Assembly: GCA_900542005.1 (NCBI GenBank)
Contig: UQLW01000012.1
Span: forward strand, 1 to 64,000
Length of the DNA: 64,000 nt
Direction: 5' to 3'
From: an uncultured Eubacteriales bacterium
GTDB lineage: Bacteria; Bacillota; Clostridia; Christensenellales; UMGS416
Part shown: in pieces, positions 57,701-64,000 of the stretch
Layout: every line of letters starts with the position of its first letter
How positions within the stretch are numbered: position 1 is the stretch's first letter
The notes under the pieces: generated by a model
Database searches by the model: none
Told to the model about the DNA's origin: nothing
Seen by the model: the letters and a program-made list of their open reading frames with translations, nothing else
Made by a program: the position numbers and the translations under genes

Positions 57701-59518
57701 CAGCTCCGCCATCTTCAGGTTGGTTTCCTTGTCGTTCAGGTCATTGCCGGTTACGTTGTTGACATAGTCGATTCCAGCGTCGGCCATGGCCTTATAATGC
57801 TCGTCGGTCACATAATCCTTGGTGGGCGGCCAGAAGACGGAGATCATAAACTGGTCGCTGGCCCACTCCACGCTGTCCTGCACATGGACAGTGCAGCTGG
57901 CGGTCACATTGCGCAGCCTCTCGGTCAGCGTAATGGTCGCTTCGCCGGCGGCCACCGCCTTGATCAGGCCGTTCTCGTCCACGGTAGCCACATCCGTCCG
58001 GTCGCTGCTCCAGGCAAGCTCCACCTGATCGGATTCATTCTTCACGACCTCTGCCTTAAGCTGTTCGGTCATGCCGGGCGTCAGAAGCAGCGCCGGCTTG
58101 TTGACGCTTACCGTTACGCTGCCCACCCTGCCAAACACAGCGAGCTCCGAAAGCTGCACCAGCATACCGCCCTGGGGGTCTGCGTCTCCGCCCCGCTTGG
58201 TCACATAGAGCCTTAAATACCGCCCCTCCGTACCCTGAGGCAGGTCGGCCACCACCGGCTCGTCCGGCGGCGCCTGCCCCGCCACCTGGTGCACTGTTTC
58301 AAAGGTTTTGCCGTCCAGAGACACCTGCAGCTCGTAATCTACCGGGAAGCTGCCCTTGGGGAAGAGCACCACCCGATCCAGGGCATAATTGGCTCCCAGA
58401 TCCAGCTGCGCCCAGGCCGGGGCTGTCTCGCCCTCTACCACGAAGGGGTTGGTCGACCAGCCATCCGCCCCGATCACGCCGTTATTCAAAAAGCGAATGC
58501 CCCATTCCGGCACATCGGTAGGCTCATAGGTGGATGACGCAGAGGCTGACGCCGTAAGGGCCAGGTTCGTCGTCCCCTTGGGGGCGTAGGAAGCGATATC
58601 GTCCGGATCAAAGGCTTCCGGCTTCTCCTGGCCGAATACTGCAAGCTCCGAAAGCTGTACCAGCTTGCCGTCGTTCCCCGTACCGCCGCCAATGGAATCC
58701 TGGTCATAGCGCAGGCTGACATAAAGCTCCACATACCGGGCCTCAACCGGCGCATCCAGGTCAATCACCACCGGCTCCGTCGGCAGGCCCGTTTCCTGCC
58801 TTGTCGTGATATCGGTATATGCAACGCCGTCTGTGGATACGCGCAGCGTATAGGTCATTGGGAAGCAGTCGCCATAGACGGTCCCATCGCTGCGCGGGAA
58901 CAGGACAAAGCAGCTAATCATAAAATCGCCGTCCAGCTGCATCCGGATCCAGGCAGGCGCATCCGCCTTTGTCTCCGTATCATAGGGATTGGTGCTCCAC
59001 CCCTTTGAATCGGCCAGCGCGCCGCCGGCAACGCCCAGTTTGCCATCCTTGATAAAGTCCTTACTCCAGCCTTCCGAAACCATTTCATAGCTGGAAGAGG
59101 CCTCGACCGCCACCGCGCCGGGCGCTAGGTTATGCATCCCTTCCGGCGCATAATCGTCTATGGCAACGGCGTCCTGCTGGTTGGCTGGCGCCTGCGCTGG
59201 CAGCGCGGCCGTTGTGGTTTCTGCCGCCGTCGTGGTTTCCGCCGCCGTCGTGGTTTCCGCCGCCGTCGTGGTTTCCGCCGCCGTCGTACCAGGCGCGGCT
59301 TGGGCCGTTGTCGTCTCGCCCGCCGCATCCGGCTGGTTGGCCGGCGCTGTCGTGGTCTCGTGGGGCGTTGTCGTCTCGCCCGGTGTTGTCTCTGCCAGGG
59401 CAAGCCGTGTCCCGCCGGCCAGCCCCAGGGTCAACCCGCAGGCCGCCGCCAGCATCAGCCCCAGCGCAGCCGCCAGCAGCCTCTGGGGCCTGCGGCGTCC
59501 GCTCTTTCCTCTTTTCAT
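54725..59518 (-). CDS. Large cell-surface protein: F5/8C domains, Big_2, glycosidase-like barrel, FIVAR repeats, sortase-like tail
   Basis: 1597 residues. Signal peptide to about residue 42, Thr/Ala-rich repeat stalk to about 110, F5/8 type C (discoidin) domains at about 122-303, 309-460, 952-1110 and 1120-1270, a Big_2 Ig-like domain at about 465-545, and a TIM-barrel glycosidase-like region with a beta domain at about 546-939 (ADAGIDYVNNV, GGFYILDEPW with candidate acidic residues, LMYDRYPFSW). FIVAR-type helical repeats run from about 1272 to 1550. The tail ADAVKTGDTM-hydrophobic-KRRSSRQ is a sortase signal variant rather than LPXTG. Probably a wall-anchored glycan-binding or glycan-cleaving protein. 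The catalytic family is not assigned with confidence. Confidence 0.85.
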   Translation of the reverse strand: MKRGKSGRRRPQRLLAAALGLMLAAACGLTLGLAGGTRLALAETTPGETTTPHETTTAPANQPDAAGETTTAQAAPGTTAAETTTAAETTTAAETTTAAETTTAALPAQAPANQQDAVAIDDYAPEGMHNLAPGAVAVEASSSYEMVSEGWSKDFIKDGKLGVAGGALADSKGWSTNPYDTETKADAPAWIRMQLDGDFMISCFVLFPRSDGTVYGDCFPMTYTLRVSTDGVAYTDITTRQETGLPTEPVVIDLDAPVEARYVELYVSLRYDQDSIGGGTGNDGKLVQLSELAVFGQEKPEAFDPDDIASYAPKGTTNLALTASASASSTYEPTDVPEWGIRFLNNGVIGADGWSTNPFVVEGETAPAWAQLDLGANYALDRVVLFPKGSFPVDYELQVSLDGKTFETVHQVAGQAPPDEPVVADLPQGTEGRYLRLYVTKRGGDADPQGGMLVQLSELAVFGRVGSVTVSVNKPALLLTPGMTEQLKAEVVKNESDQVELAWSSDRTDVATVDENGLIKAVAAGEATITLTERLRNVTASCTVHVQDSVEWASDQFMISVFWPPTKDYVTDEHYKAMADAGIDYVNNVTGNDLNDKETNLKMAELAFKYGMQVSVADHRFGGNLTSMTDEQIQELVQEYTNVPGVGGFYILDEPWNANPYARIFNAMKAVAPQYYAHLNFLPNIYGSEEAYERQMSDWVSLTGGQDYLMYDRYPFSWAEGSLDYAGMLSNMKSVWKVGLANDVKTGMYLQSIGVVGNFRRTNPAEIRYEANMAMAYGFKQLSYFTWWTPTNRGENFTNGIITPDGEKTDLYEPVKQLNSEIHALGRTLMNLDAKEIYLNGETWGQQAVPEHFFVQALSDDNLTFSYMRHKKTGRNYLFVVNNSFSEEKDVTLAFDGAITTLQEVDRQSGNLKPAALKDGKLSLHLPKGEGYLFALPEGYDYEKADTEPTPVNQNLALGKTASASSSLGENGWFISNVTDGKRFTENGVNGWSTESAGASFAVALKVDLGRVEDVNRVDLYPAGTSLEYGATFPRGFTLDVSEDGKTWTTVKTVEAMDAPDAALSYGFDSVRARYIRLSVTEMNAYGGKFSAALGEIEVYNDDGNTPAPSAPAVEPLDPYVEGENIARAKPVIVSSTTPDATYEQWGWASKFLVDEDLGKGWTSNIKLHNDELAEEWAAVSLGAPFHVSRVELYATGTFAVDYQVQLSLDGKQWTTIADVKGDDGSKDAPRVYTLDTPVKAAYIRMISSKLRLSGADGYLMQVAEIKAYGDPATDKTALAEAVSAAQALDEQDYTPQSWAALAEALEAGRDVMDAPYAYQYEADQAAGEVNRLIRALSARAQFGALEVAIAQAEAIQDMERYTPKSVKALQAALADAQAMMQNLNATQAEVDQIRDALNGAMTGLGLKAQKANLQETIAEAKALEQGDYTQQSLQAVTDALAEAEKVGLDENAGQQAVDEANQRLKEALKALTLKPAQTQALADAIAAAGALTEANYTAESWAALQRALTAARELMARPELTIRDQATVDAALEVLTAAQKALQPEKSETTTTVQATGADAVKTGDTMAAGWLAALAAVSGALLAALLVAKRRSSRQ
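59204..59290 (-). repeat. 18-bp tandem repeat coding for the Thr/Ala stalk
   Basis: The unit containing GTGGTTTCCGCCGCCGTC occurs in register at 59214, 59232, 59250 and 59268, encoding repeated ETTTAA hexapeptides. The last three units are nearly identical; the first differs by one base. This is a variable-number-type repeat. Confidence 0.92.
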
Positions 59519-59788
59519 GTGATGCTCCTCCTTTTTTTGTAGCCCCTAGGATCGTTGCAGCTTCTTCCGCGCTTTATGCTCCACCCCCTCCCGCGCTGGC
59601 CGTTGGATCACAACTTAGACAAAATTTACCAACGCTGCTAAAATTAGAAACAGGCGATTTGTACAGGATCACATGGCGTTTGACCGGTAGCGGGAGCGAC
59701 AAAACGATCGGTGAAAAAGGTCTACTTATTCATCCATTTACTTTTCTTACCTTTCCTTACTTTTCTATCATTTTCCCTTCTATGAGAC
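59519..59788. other. Intergenic region upstream of the surface-protein gene
   Basis: This is the 5' region of the surface-protein gene, whose AAAGGAGGAG site lies at its left edge. It is AT-rich in the middle (59600-59780). I see no ORF, RNA gene or convincing -35/-10 pair, so the promoter is not located. Confidence 0.4.
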
Positions 59789-59817
59789 AAAAAAAGGGCG
59801 GGCCAAACAGCCCGCCC
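59789..59817 (-). terminator. Intrinsic terminator of the isomerase-oxidoreductase operon
   Basis: GGGCGGGC / GCCCGCCC with a six-base loop is followed on the minus strand by T at 59789-59795. Confidence 0.9.
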
Positions 59818-59838
59818 CCTTGGGGATGAAAGGGATTT

Positions 59839-60885
59839 CTACAGCATGATTTCCTTGCCAGCCTCAGCAGATTCATAGATACCGTTGAGGATGCGCTGGA
59901 TCGCGATGCCGTCCTCGATGGGCGAGAGCGGCTCGTCCTTGCCCTTAATGCAATCCAGGAAATGACGGATCTCCATATCAAAGGCGTTGTAGCGCTCCAG
60001 CATCAGGGCGGTGTCGCTCTGGTAGCCGCCCGTCTCTCCATAGAGCACGGCGGGATGGACGCTGACTCCCGCCTTATCGCCATAGATCCAGGCGTTATGG
60101 CTTTCCGGCTTGCCATTGATGGCCCAGGATACGTCAAAGTTCAGCGATACGCCGTTCTCGAAGCGGATGAGGCCGTTGGCGGAGTCCTCCGTATCAAAGA
60201 CCGTTTCGTTCTGATCGAAGGCCAGCCAGCGGGAAACACCCTTGGTCTTGAAGTTGCCGATCCGGTTATAATGGGCGCAGGCCGAAACGCTTACAGGCTT
60301 GGGCTTGCCCATCAAATACCAGGTCATATCCAGCACATGCACGCCGATATCGATGACCGGGCCGCCGCCGGATTTGGCACGGTTGTGGAACCAGCCCACC
60401 GGCGTGCCCCGCCGGCGCATGGAGGTGCAGCGGGCGTAGTAAATATCGCCCATCGCGCCTTCGTCAATGGCGGCCTTGATCGCCTGGCACTCGGGATCCA
60501 TGCGGGTGACAAAGCCCTGCAGGTATACCTTGCCGCTGGCCTTGACCGCCTTTTCCATCTCCAGGCACTGCTCCACCGTCATGGCCATGGGCTTCTCGCA
60601 GAGGATATGCTTGCCGGCCCTGGCCGCGGCAATAACCGCTTCGGCATGGGCGTTGTTCCAGGTGCAGACGCTGACAGCGTCCACTTCGTCGATCTTAGCC
60701 ATATCCTCGATGGCATAGCAGGCATATTTCATGCCATACTTTTCCTTCACCTCATCGGCGCGCTCGCGGTTAAAGTCGCAGATCGCAACAAGCTCCACGT
60801 CATCCTGGTTCAGGTACGCGGGGATGTGGGCGTTCTGGGCGATATTGCCGCCGCCGATCAGCCCGATACGAATCTTGTCAGCCAT
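59839..60885 (-). CDS. Gfo/Idh/MocA family oxidoreductase
   Basis: 348 residues. Rossmann motif GLIGGGNIAQNAH, EKPMAM motif (about 95-100) with the conserved Lys, and GGGPVIDIGVHVLD with the usual Asp/His of the active site. It is downstream of a xylose-isomerase-like TIM-barrel gene, a pairing typical of inositol or keto-sugar catabolism. Both genes have an identical AAAAGGAGGATACC site before the ATG. A second, unrelated Gfo/Idh paralogue lies at 7756. Confidence 0.92.
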   Translation of the reverse strand: MADKIRIGLIGGGNIAQNAHIPAYLNQDDVELVAICDFNRERADEVKEKYGMKYACYAIEDMAKIDEVDAVSVCTWNNAHAEAVIAAARAGKHILCEKPMAMTVEQCLEMEKAVKASGKVYLQGFVTRMDPECQAIKAAIDEGAMGDIYYARCTSMRRRGTPVGWFHNRAKSGGGPVIDIGVHVLDMTWYLMGKPKPVSVSACAHYNRIGNFKTKGVSRWLAFDQNETVFDTEDSANGLIRFENGVSLNFDVSWAINGKPESHNAWIYGDKAGVSVHPAVLYGETGGYQSDTALMLERYNAFDMEIRHFLDCIKGKDEPLSPIEDGIAIQRILNGIYESAEAGKEIML

Positions 60886-60898
60886 GGTATCCTCCTTT

Positions 60899-61663
60899 TT
60901 ATTCCGTTATGGATCGCAGATAATCAAGGCCCGCCTTAACGTCGCCCATGATATCGCCTTCCAGTCCCTCATGCTCAACGATCAGCGCCTTCACGCCGAC
61001 CTGCCAGCCCTTTTCAATCACCGCAGGGAAATCAATGCAGCCCTGGCCGATCACCTTGGCCGTGGGGTCGCCCACGCTTGTCAGCTCCTTGATATGCAAT
61101 AGCTCCATGGCGTCGGCATATTCATCCATGAAGTCCACGGACCTGCGGCCGGTATTCTCGATCCAGCAGGTATCCAGCTCCACCTTTACATAGGCGGGAT
61201 CCGTGTTGTCGAAGATGATCTCCTCCGGGCAGGTATCGCCCACCGGCTCAAACTCAAAGGAGTGGTTATGGTAACAGAAAACCATGCCGGCCTCGGCAAT
61301 GCGCCTGCCGATTTCATTGAACTCTGCCGCCAGCGCCTTCCAGGCGTCAATCTGCTCCTGTACCGTACCGTCCAGCTTCTCCGGCCGCGCGCCGGGGCAG
61401 TTGATATAACGGGCGCCCAGGATTTTGTGGTAGGCAATCTGCCCCTCCAGGTCGCTTCGCAGCAGGTCAATGCCCGTGTGGCTGCCCAGGCAGACAAGCC
61501 CGACCTCATCGAGCCTTGCCCGCAGCGTATGGGCGTCCAGCCCCTCAAAACCGGCGAATTCCACGCCGTCATAGCCCATCGCCGCCACCTTGCCCAGCTT
61601 GCCCAGCAGATCCCCTTCATCCACCGTGCGGATAGAATACATCTGTAGTCCGATCGTTGCCAT
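60899..61663 (-). CDS. Sugar phosphate isomerase/epimerase (AP-endonuclease 2-like TIM barrel)
   Basis: 254 residues from the ATG at 61663 (AAAAGGAGG upstream); a longer in-frame reading is rejected. GLQMYSIRTV, YDGVEFAGF, FCYHNHSFEFEP (metal-binding His/Glu), VKVELDTCWI (metal Asp) and HIKELTS are the conserved strands of the IolE/IolI-like family. It probably isomerises or epimerises a keto-sugar made by the oxidoreductase encoded just downstream. First gene of a two-gene operon. Confidence 0.92.
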   Translation of the reverse strand: MATIGLQMYSIRTVDEGDLLGKLGKVAAMGYDGVEFAGFEGLDAHTLRARLDEVGLVCLGSHTGIDLLRSDLEGQIAYHKILGARYINCPGARPEKLDGTVQEQIDAWKALAAEFNEIGRRIAEAGMVFCYHNHSFEFEPVGDTCPEEIIFDNTDPAYVKVELDTCWIENTGRRSVDFMDEYADAMELLHIKELTSVGDPTAKVIGQGCIDFPAVIEKGWQVGVKALIVEHEGLEGDIMGDVKAGLDYLRSITE

Positions 61664-61702
61664 GGTATCCTCCTTTTGTTGGCATAAGTTCCTAATAAGT
61701 TG

Positions 61703-61711
61703 ATTATAGCA
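61703..61711 (-). promoter_or_regulatory. Extended -10 promoter of the isomerase-oxidoreductase operon
   Basis: Minus strand TGCTATAAT is a perfect -10 with TG extension, about 40 bases before the ATG. The -35 is poor. Confidence 0.65.
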
Positions 61712-61784
61712 CAACGCCGCGACGGGGCGGTGTGGACAATCATGACTTTTCAGGAGAATATTTTGCTCTTTTGGGCCGTCCGGC

Positions 61785-61850
61785 AAGGCGGCTATGCGAA
61801 GGTCCGCCTTTCGTGATACAATAGGCTAAAGCCATCATGAGCCATCATGA
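61785..61850. promoter_or_regulatory. Operator-like inverted repeat and tandem decamer upstream of the glycosidase gene
   Basis: The inverted repeat AAGGCGG (61785-61791) and CCGCCTT (61804-61810) precedes a TACAAT box at 61817-61822. Between that box and the ribosome binding site the decamer GCCATCATGA occurs twice in perfect tandem (61831-61840, 61841-61850). Both are candidate regulator contact sites in the divergent promoter region. Confidence 0.4.
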
Positions 61851-61868
61851 CGCGCAAAAGGAGGAAGC

Positions 61869-63719
61869 ATGAATTTCGCTTTGAAAGAGCAGGTTGACGC
61901 ATGGCTGCATCATCCTGTGTTGGGCGATCCGTCCTTTGACAGCTTTGTCCACCGCCGCGACCCCGTGCTCGTCAGCCGGCCGCCCTATGAATGGACGGTC
62001 AACGGTTCGTTGTTCCGCGATCCGGCCACCGGGAAATGGTTCCTTCAGGCCGGGCACTATGCCCAGGGCTATGCTGTAACCGGCTCCCCTGCCTATGCGG
62101 AGCTGCTCGTCTCCGAGGATGAGGGCAAAACCTTCCGCTCCCTGGGGCCGGCGCTGCCGCCGGGGTCGCCCTTTGGTCCGGCGGCGGAGCCGACCTCCTG
62201 CCCCGATACCGTCATCGAATATGACGCCCAGCAGGATCGTTATTATATGGCCTACGATACCAGTACCCCGGACTTTACCTGGGAAAAGGCCCATGACCCT
62301 GCCAGCAGCGCCGATGGCGGCGGAGCCGTCGCCGTGGCGGAGGAGGCCGGAGGCCCCTACCGGCGCCTTCCCGGGTTGGCGGTCAGCACCCGCCGGTTCC
62401 GGGACGGCATGGGCCGCTGGGACCGTCTTTACGCCTCCACGCTCCTGAAGCGGGAGGGCGACTGGCTGATGCTCGTGCTGTGCGATTCGGGCGAGCACTA
62501 TGCCTGGGCCTATGCCGCCTTCACCGCGCCGTCGCCGGAGGGGCCCTGGGAGGGGCCTGTCAACGTCCTGAACTGCGACCGGCCGGAATATTATCCTGCG
62601 CCGGTGGAGTTCCATCCGGCTATGGTTGTGGATGGCACGGTCTATGCCCATGCCACCAGCGTCGCCCTGAACCGGAATTATCAGGCGCTCTTTTCCGCGC
62701 CGCTGGAGCAGGCCCACCGGCCCGAGGCCTGGCGCCTTGTGCGGGACGGCTCCGTCTGGCACAGCGAGCGCTATGAGCATGAGGCCTACGGCATCTGGGG
62801 GCAGACCCTCCACGGCTTTGTCCATGACGGCGTTTTCCACGCCATGTTCCCCTCCCGCAACAGCCAGGGTCTGGGAACCATCTGCCTGGCCCAGCGTCCC
62901 TGGGACCAGCCGCTTTCCGATGGCTTTACCCTCTCCGGCCACCAGGGGCCCAGCCAAAGCCTGCTCTATGGCGATTGGGCTGATTTCACCCTGGATGCCG
63001 AATTCGAGATGGAGGGGACGGTTGCCTTGATCCTGGATATGCAGGGCGTGGTCGGCCCCCATGTGAACGCCAGCGACGCCCGCCCCGCCGGCCTCAACAG
63101 CTGCCGCTGCCTTACCCTAAGCGGCGGCCAGTGGCGGCTGGAGGCCTTTGACGCCGGCGGAGCCGCGCAGCTTCTCTACAGCGGCGCTTACCGGGCCGGC
63201 GGCTCCCTGCTCATGGATCGAACCGGCGGCTTTATCACCCTGTCGCTGGGCGGGGAATCGCTGCTACGGGCGCCGCTGCCCGGCTCGGGCATGATCGGCC
63301 TGTGGTGCGCGCCGCACAGCCGCATCCGCGTATCCCGGTGGGATCTTTCCGGCCCCGCCCGCCGCTACAGCCTGACCTTTAACGGTTGGGAGGGATTGCT
63401 GGGCGCAGGCCAGCGCTCCGCTGACTGGCAGATCCAGGGGCCTGTATTTGCCACCGGCCAAAGCCGCGCCAAATACAATGTAACCGGCGATGCCATCGCC
63501 CTATTGGGCCCCAAAGGCCCCCATCTGGGGCGGATGCGGGTCATTGTGGACGGGCAGACCATGGCGGTTCTGGATCAGCATTCCGATCAGCCGGAACCCC
63601 CGCAGACCCTCTACCGCCTGGAGGGGCTCCGTTGGGGCCGCCACGGCGTGCGGCTGGAGCCCGTCCAGGGTATGATGGCCCTCACCGGGTTAACCGTATC
63701 GGGCGCCCCCTGGGCATAG
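61869..63719 (+). CDS. Glycoside hydrolase, GH43/GH32-like five-bladed propeller with beta-sandwich C-terminus
   Basis: 616 residues, no signal peptide, so probably cytoplasmic. The N-terminal 330 residues have propeller-type strands with candidate acidic catalytic residues (HRRDPVLVSRPPYEWTVNGS, CPDTVIEYD, RPEYYPAPVEFHPAMV). A C-terminal region of about 270 residues looks like two beta-sandwich modules. AAAGGAGGAAG precedes the ATG. It lies opposite the isomerase-oxidoreductase operon and upstream of another TIM-barrel gene, consistent with intracellular breakdown of a short glycan. The substrate and exact GH family are uncertain. Confidence 0.78.
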   Translation: MNFALKEQVDAWLHHPVLGDPSFDSFVHRRDPVLVSRPPYEWTVNGSLFRDPATGKWFLQAGHYAQGYAVTGSPAYAELLVSEDEGKTFRSLGPALPPGSPFGPAAEPTSCPDTVIEYDAQQDRYYMAYDTSTPDFTWEKAHDPASSADGGGAVAVAEEAGGPYRRLPGLAVSTRRFRDGMGRWDRLYASTLLKREGDWLMLVLCDSGEHYAWAYAAFTAPSPEGPWEGPVNVLNCDRPEYYPAPVEFHPAMVVDGTVYAHATSVALNRNYQALFSAPLEQAHRPEAWRLVRDGSVWHSERYEHEAYGIWGQTLHGFVHDGVFHAMFPSRNSQGLGTICLAQRPWDQPLSDGFTLSGHQGPSQSLLYGDWADFTLDAEFEMEGTVALILDMQGVVGPHVNASDARPAGLNSCRCLTLSGGQWRLEAFDAGGAAQLLYSGAYRAGGSLLMDRTGGFITLSLGGESLLRAPLPGSGMIGLWCAPHSRIRVSRWDLSGPARRYSLTFNGWEGLLGAGQRSADWQIQGPVFATGQSRAKYNVTGDAIALLGPKGPHLGRMRVIVDGQTMAVLDQHSDQPEPPQTLYRLEGLRWGRHGVRLEPVQGMMALTGLTVSGAPWA

Positions 63720-63777
63720 GAGGGCGCATCAATCCGCAGGCATCGGTTCGCCGCGGAGAATAAAAGGAGAAGTAAAG

Positions 63778-64000
63778 ATGAAAAACCGCAAATGGCCGCT
63801 GGGATCCATTATGTCCCTTTCCATGCTGGTGGAGGGCAAATGGGCCGGCTATGCCGCTATGGGCCTGGATACCTGCCAGGTCAGTCTCCCCTGGGACCTT
63901 GCCGGCACCGAGGCTGAACGCCGCGCCCTGACCGGCGCCCGCGAAGCCCTTCCCATGGTCAGCACGATCCTAAGCTGGGGCGAACCCGCCGTATGGAATT
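63778..64000 (+). CDS. Sugar isomerase/epimerase-like TIM-barrel protein, partial (runs off the window)
   Basis: The first 74 codons are present. AAAAGGAGAAG precedes the ATG. The N-terminal strands (GSIMSLSMLVEGKWAGYAAM, LDTCQVSLPWDLAG) resemble the first strands of xylose-isomerase-like TIM barrels. It follows the glycoside hydrolase gene by 58 bases and is likely in the same operon. Confidence 0.6.
   Translation, partial: MKNRKWPLGSIMSLSMLVEGKWAGYAAMGLDTCQVSLPWDLAGTEAERRALTGAREALPMVSTILSWGEPAVWN

Noticed and set aside
59839..61663. Identical AAAAGGAGGATACC leader before two adjacent genes as a possible regulatory repeat
   Set aside because: It is a strong ribosome binding site with a short shared spacer; nothing suggests more than common translation signals.
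1..64000. CRISPR array, prophage, transposase or rRNA/tRNA genes
   Set aside because: I found no regularly spaced repeats, no integrase, transposase or phage structural motifs, and no rRNA or complete tRNA cloverleaf on either strand by reading.

Overview
The window reads as the chromosome of a GC-rich, spore-forming member of the Bacillota (class Clostridia). The grounds are Spo0A next to a SipL-type spore morphogenesis protein, the yabE-ksgA gene order, strong AGGAGG ribosome binding sites, glycyl radical enzymes (anaerobic, oxygen-sensitive chemistry), FloA/NfeD, LytTR regulators and F5/8C-FIVAR surface proteins. I saw no rRNA, tRNA, insertion sequence, CRISPR array or prophage. The genus cannot be fixed from the sequence; a Christensenellales- or Oscillospirales-like gut anaerobe is a guess.

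Layout. 0.2-9.6 kb (mostly minus): phosphoglucomutase, a first glycyl radical enzyme with its activase, an AT-richer EcsC/SHOCT protein, aspartate-semialdehyde dehydrogenase, and a Gfo/Idh oxidoreductase with a ThuA protein. 9.7-13.3 kb: small proteins, SipL and Spo0A. 13.5-19.6 kb: a gliding-type ABC system (ATPase, permease, GldG-like, DUF4340) and a membrane glycosyltransferase. 19.7-25.2 kb: KsgA, YabE and a divergent MecA-like penicillin-binding protein. 25.4-28.3 kb: a second glycyl radical enzyme pair. 28.3-31.7 kb: tyrS, then on the other strand a kinase, a methyltransferase and an AAC(6')-like acetyltransferase. 31.8-45.4 kb: CorC/HlyC protein, DHFR-like reductase, YdcF-type protein, an AT-rich two-gene island, threonine aldolase, ilvA-ridA-C26 peptidase, and a six-gene run of two histidine kinases, NfeD, FloA, a membrane-anchored protein and a LytTR regulator. 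45.6-54.6 kb: Rho, an AAC(3)/AraC pair, and a LytTR-kinase-ABC exporter cluster. 54.7-64 kb: a 1597-residue surface protein and a carbohydrate cluster that runs off the edge.

The most interesting content lies in two leader regions that converge on each other. (1) tyrS has its own promoter, a 31-codon leader ORF with four Tyr codons (three consecutive TAT) and mutually exclusive hairpins ending in an intrinsic terminator. This is the architecture of ribosome-mediated attenuation, in a group where tyrS is normally T-box controlled. (2) The methyltransferase-kinase operon has a three-codon upstream ORF (Met-Ile-Gly-stop) with a perfect ribosome binding site. Its stop codon lies inside an anti-antiterminator arm, and the terminator abuts the ribosome binding site of the methyltransferase. 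This resembles leaders that sense ribosome-targeting antibiotics, and an AAC(6')-like gene is the next gene upstream. Both mechanisms are inferred from base pairing I worked out by eye; neither has been folded by software or tested.
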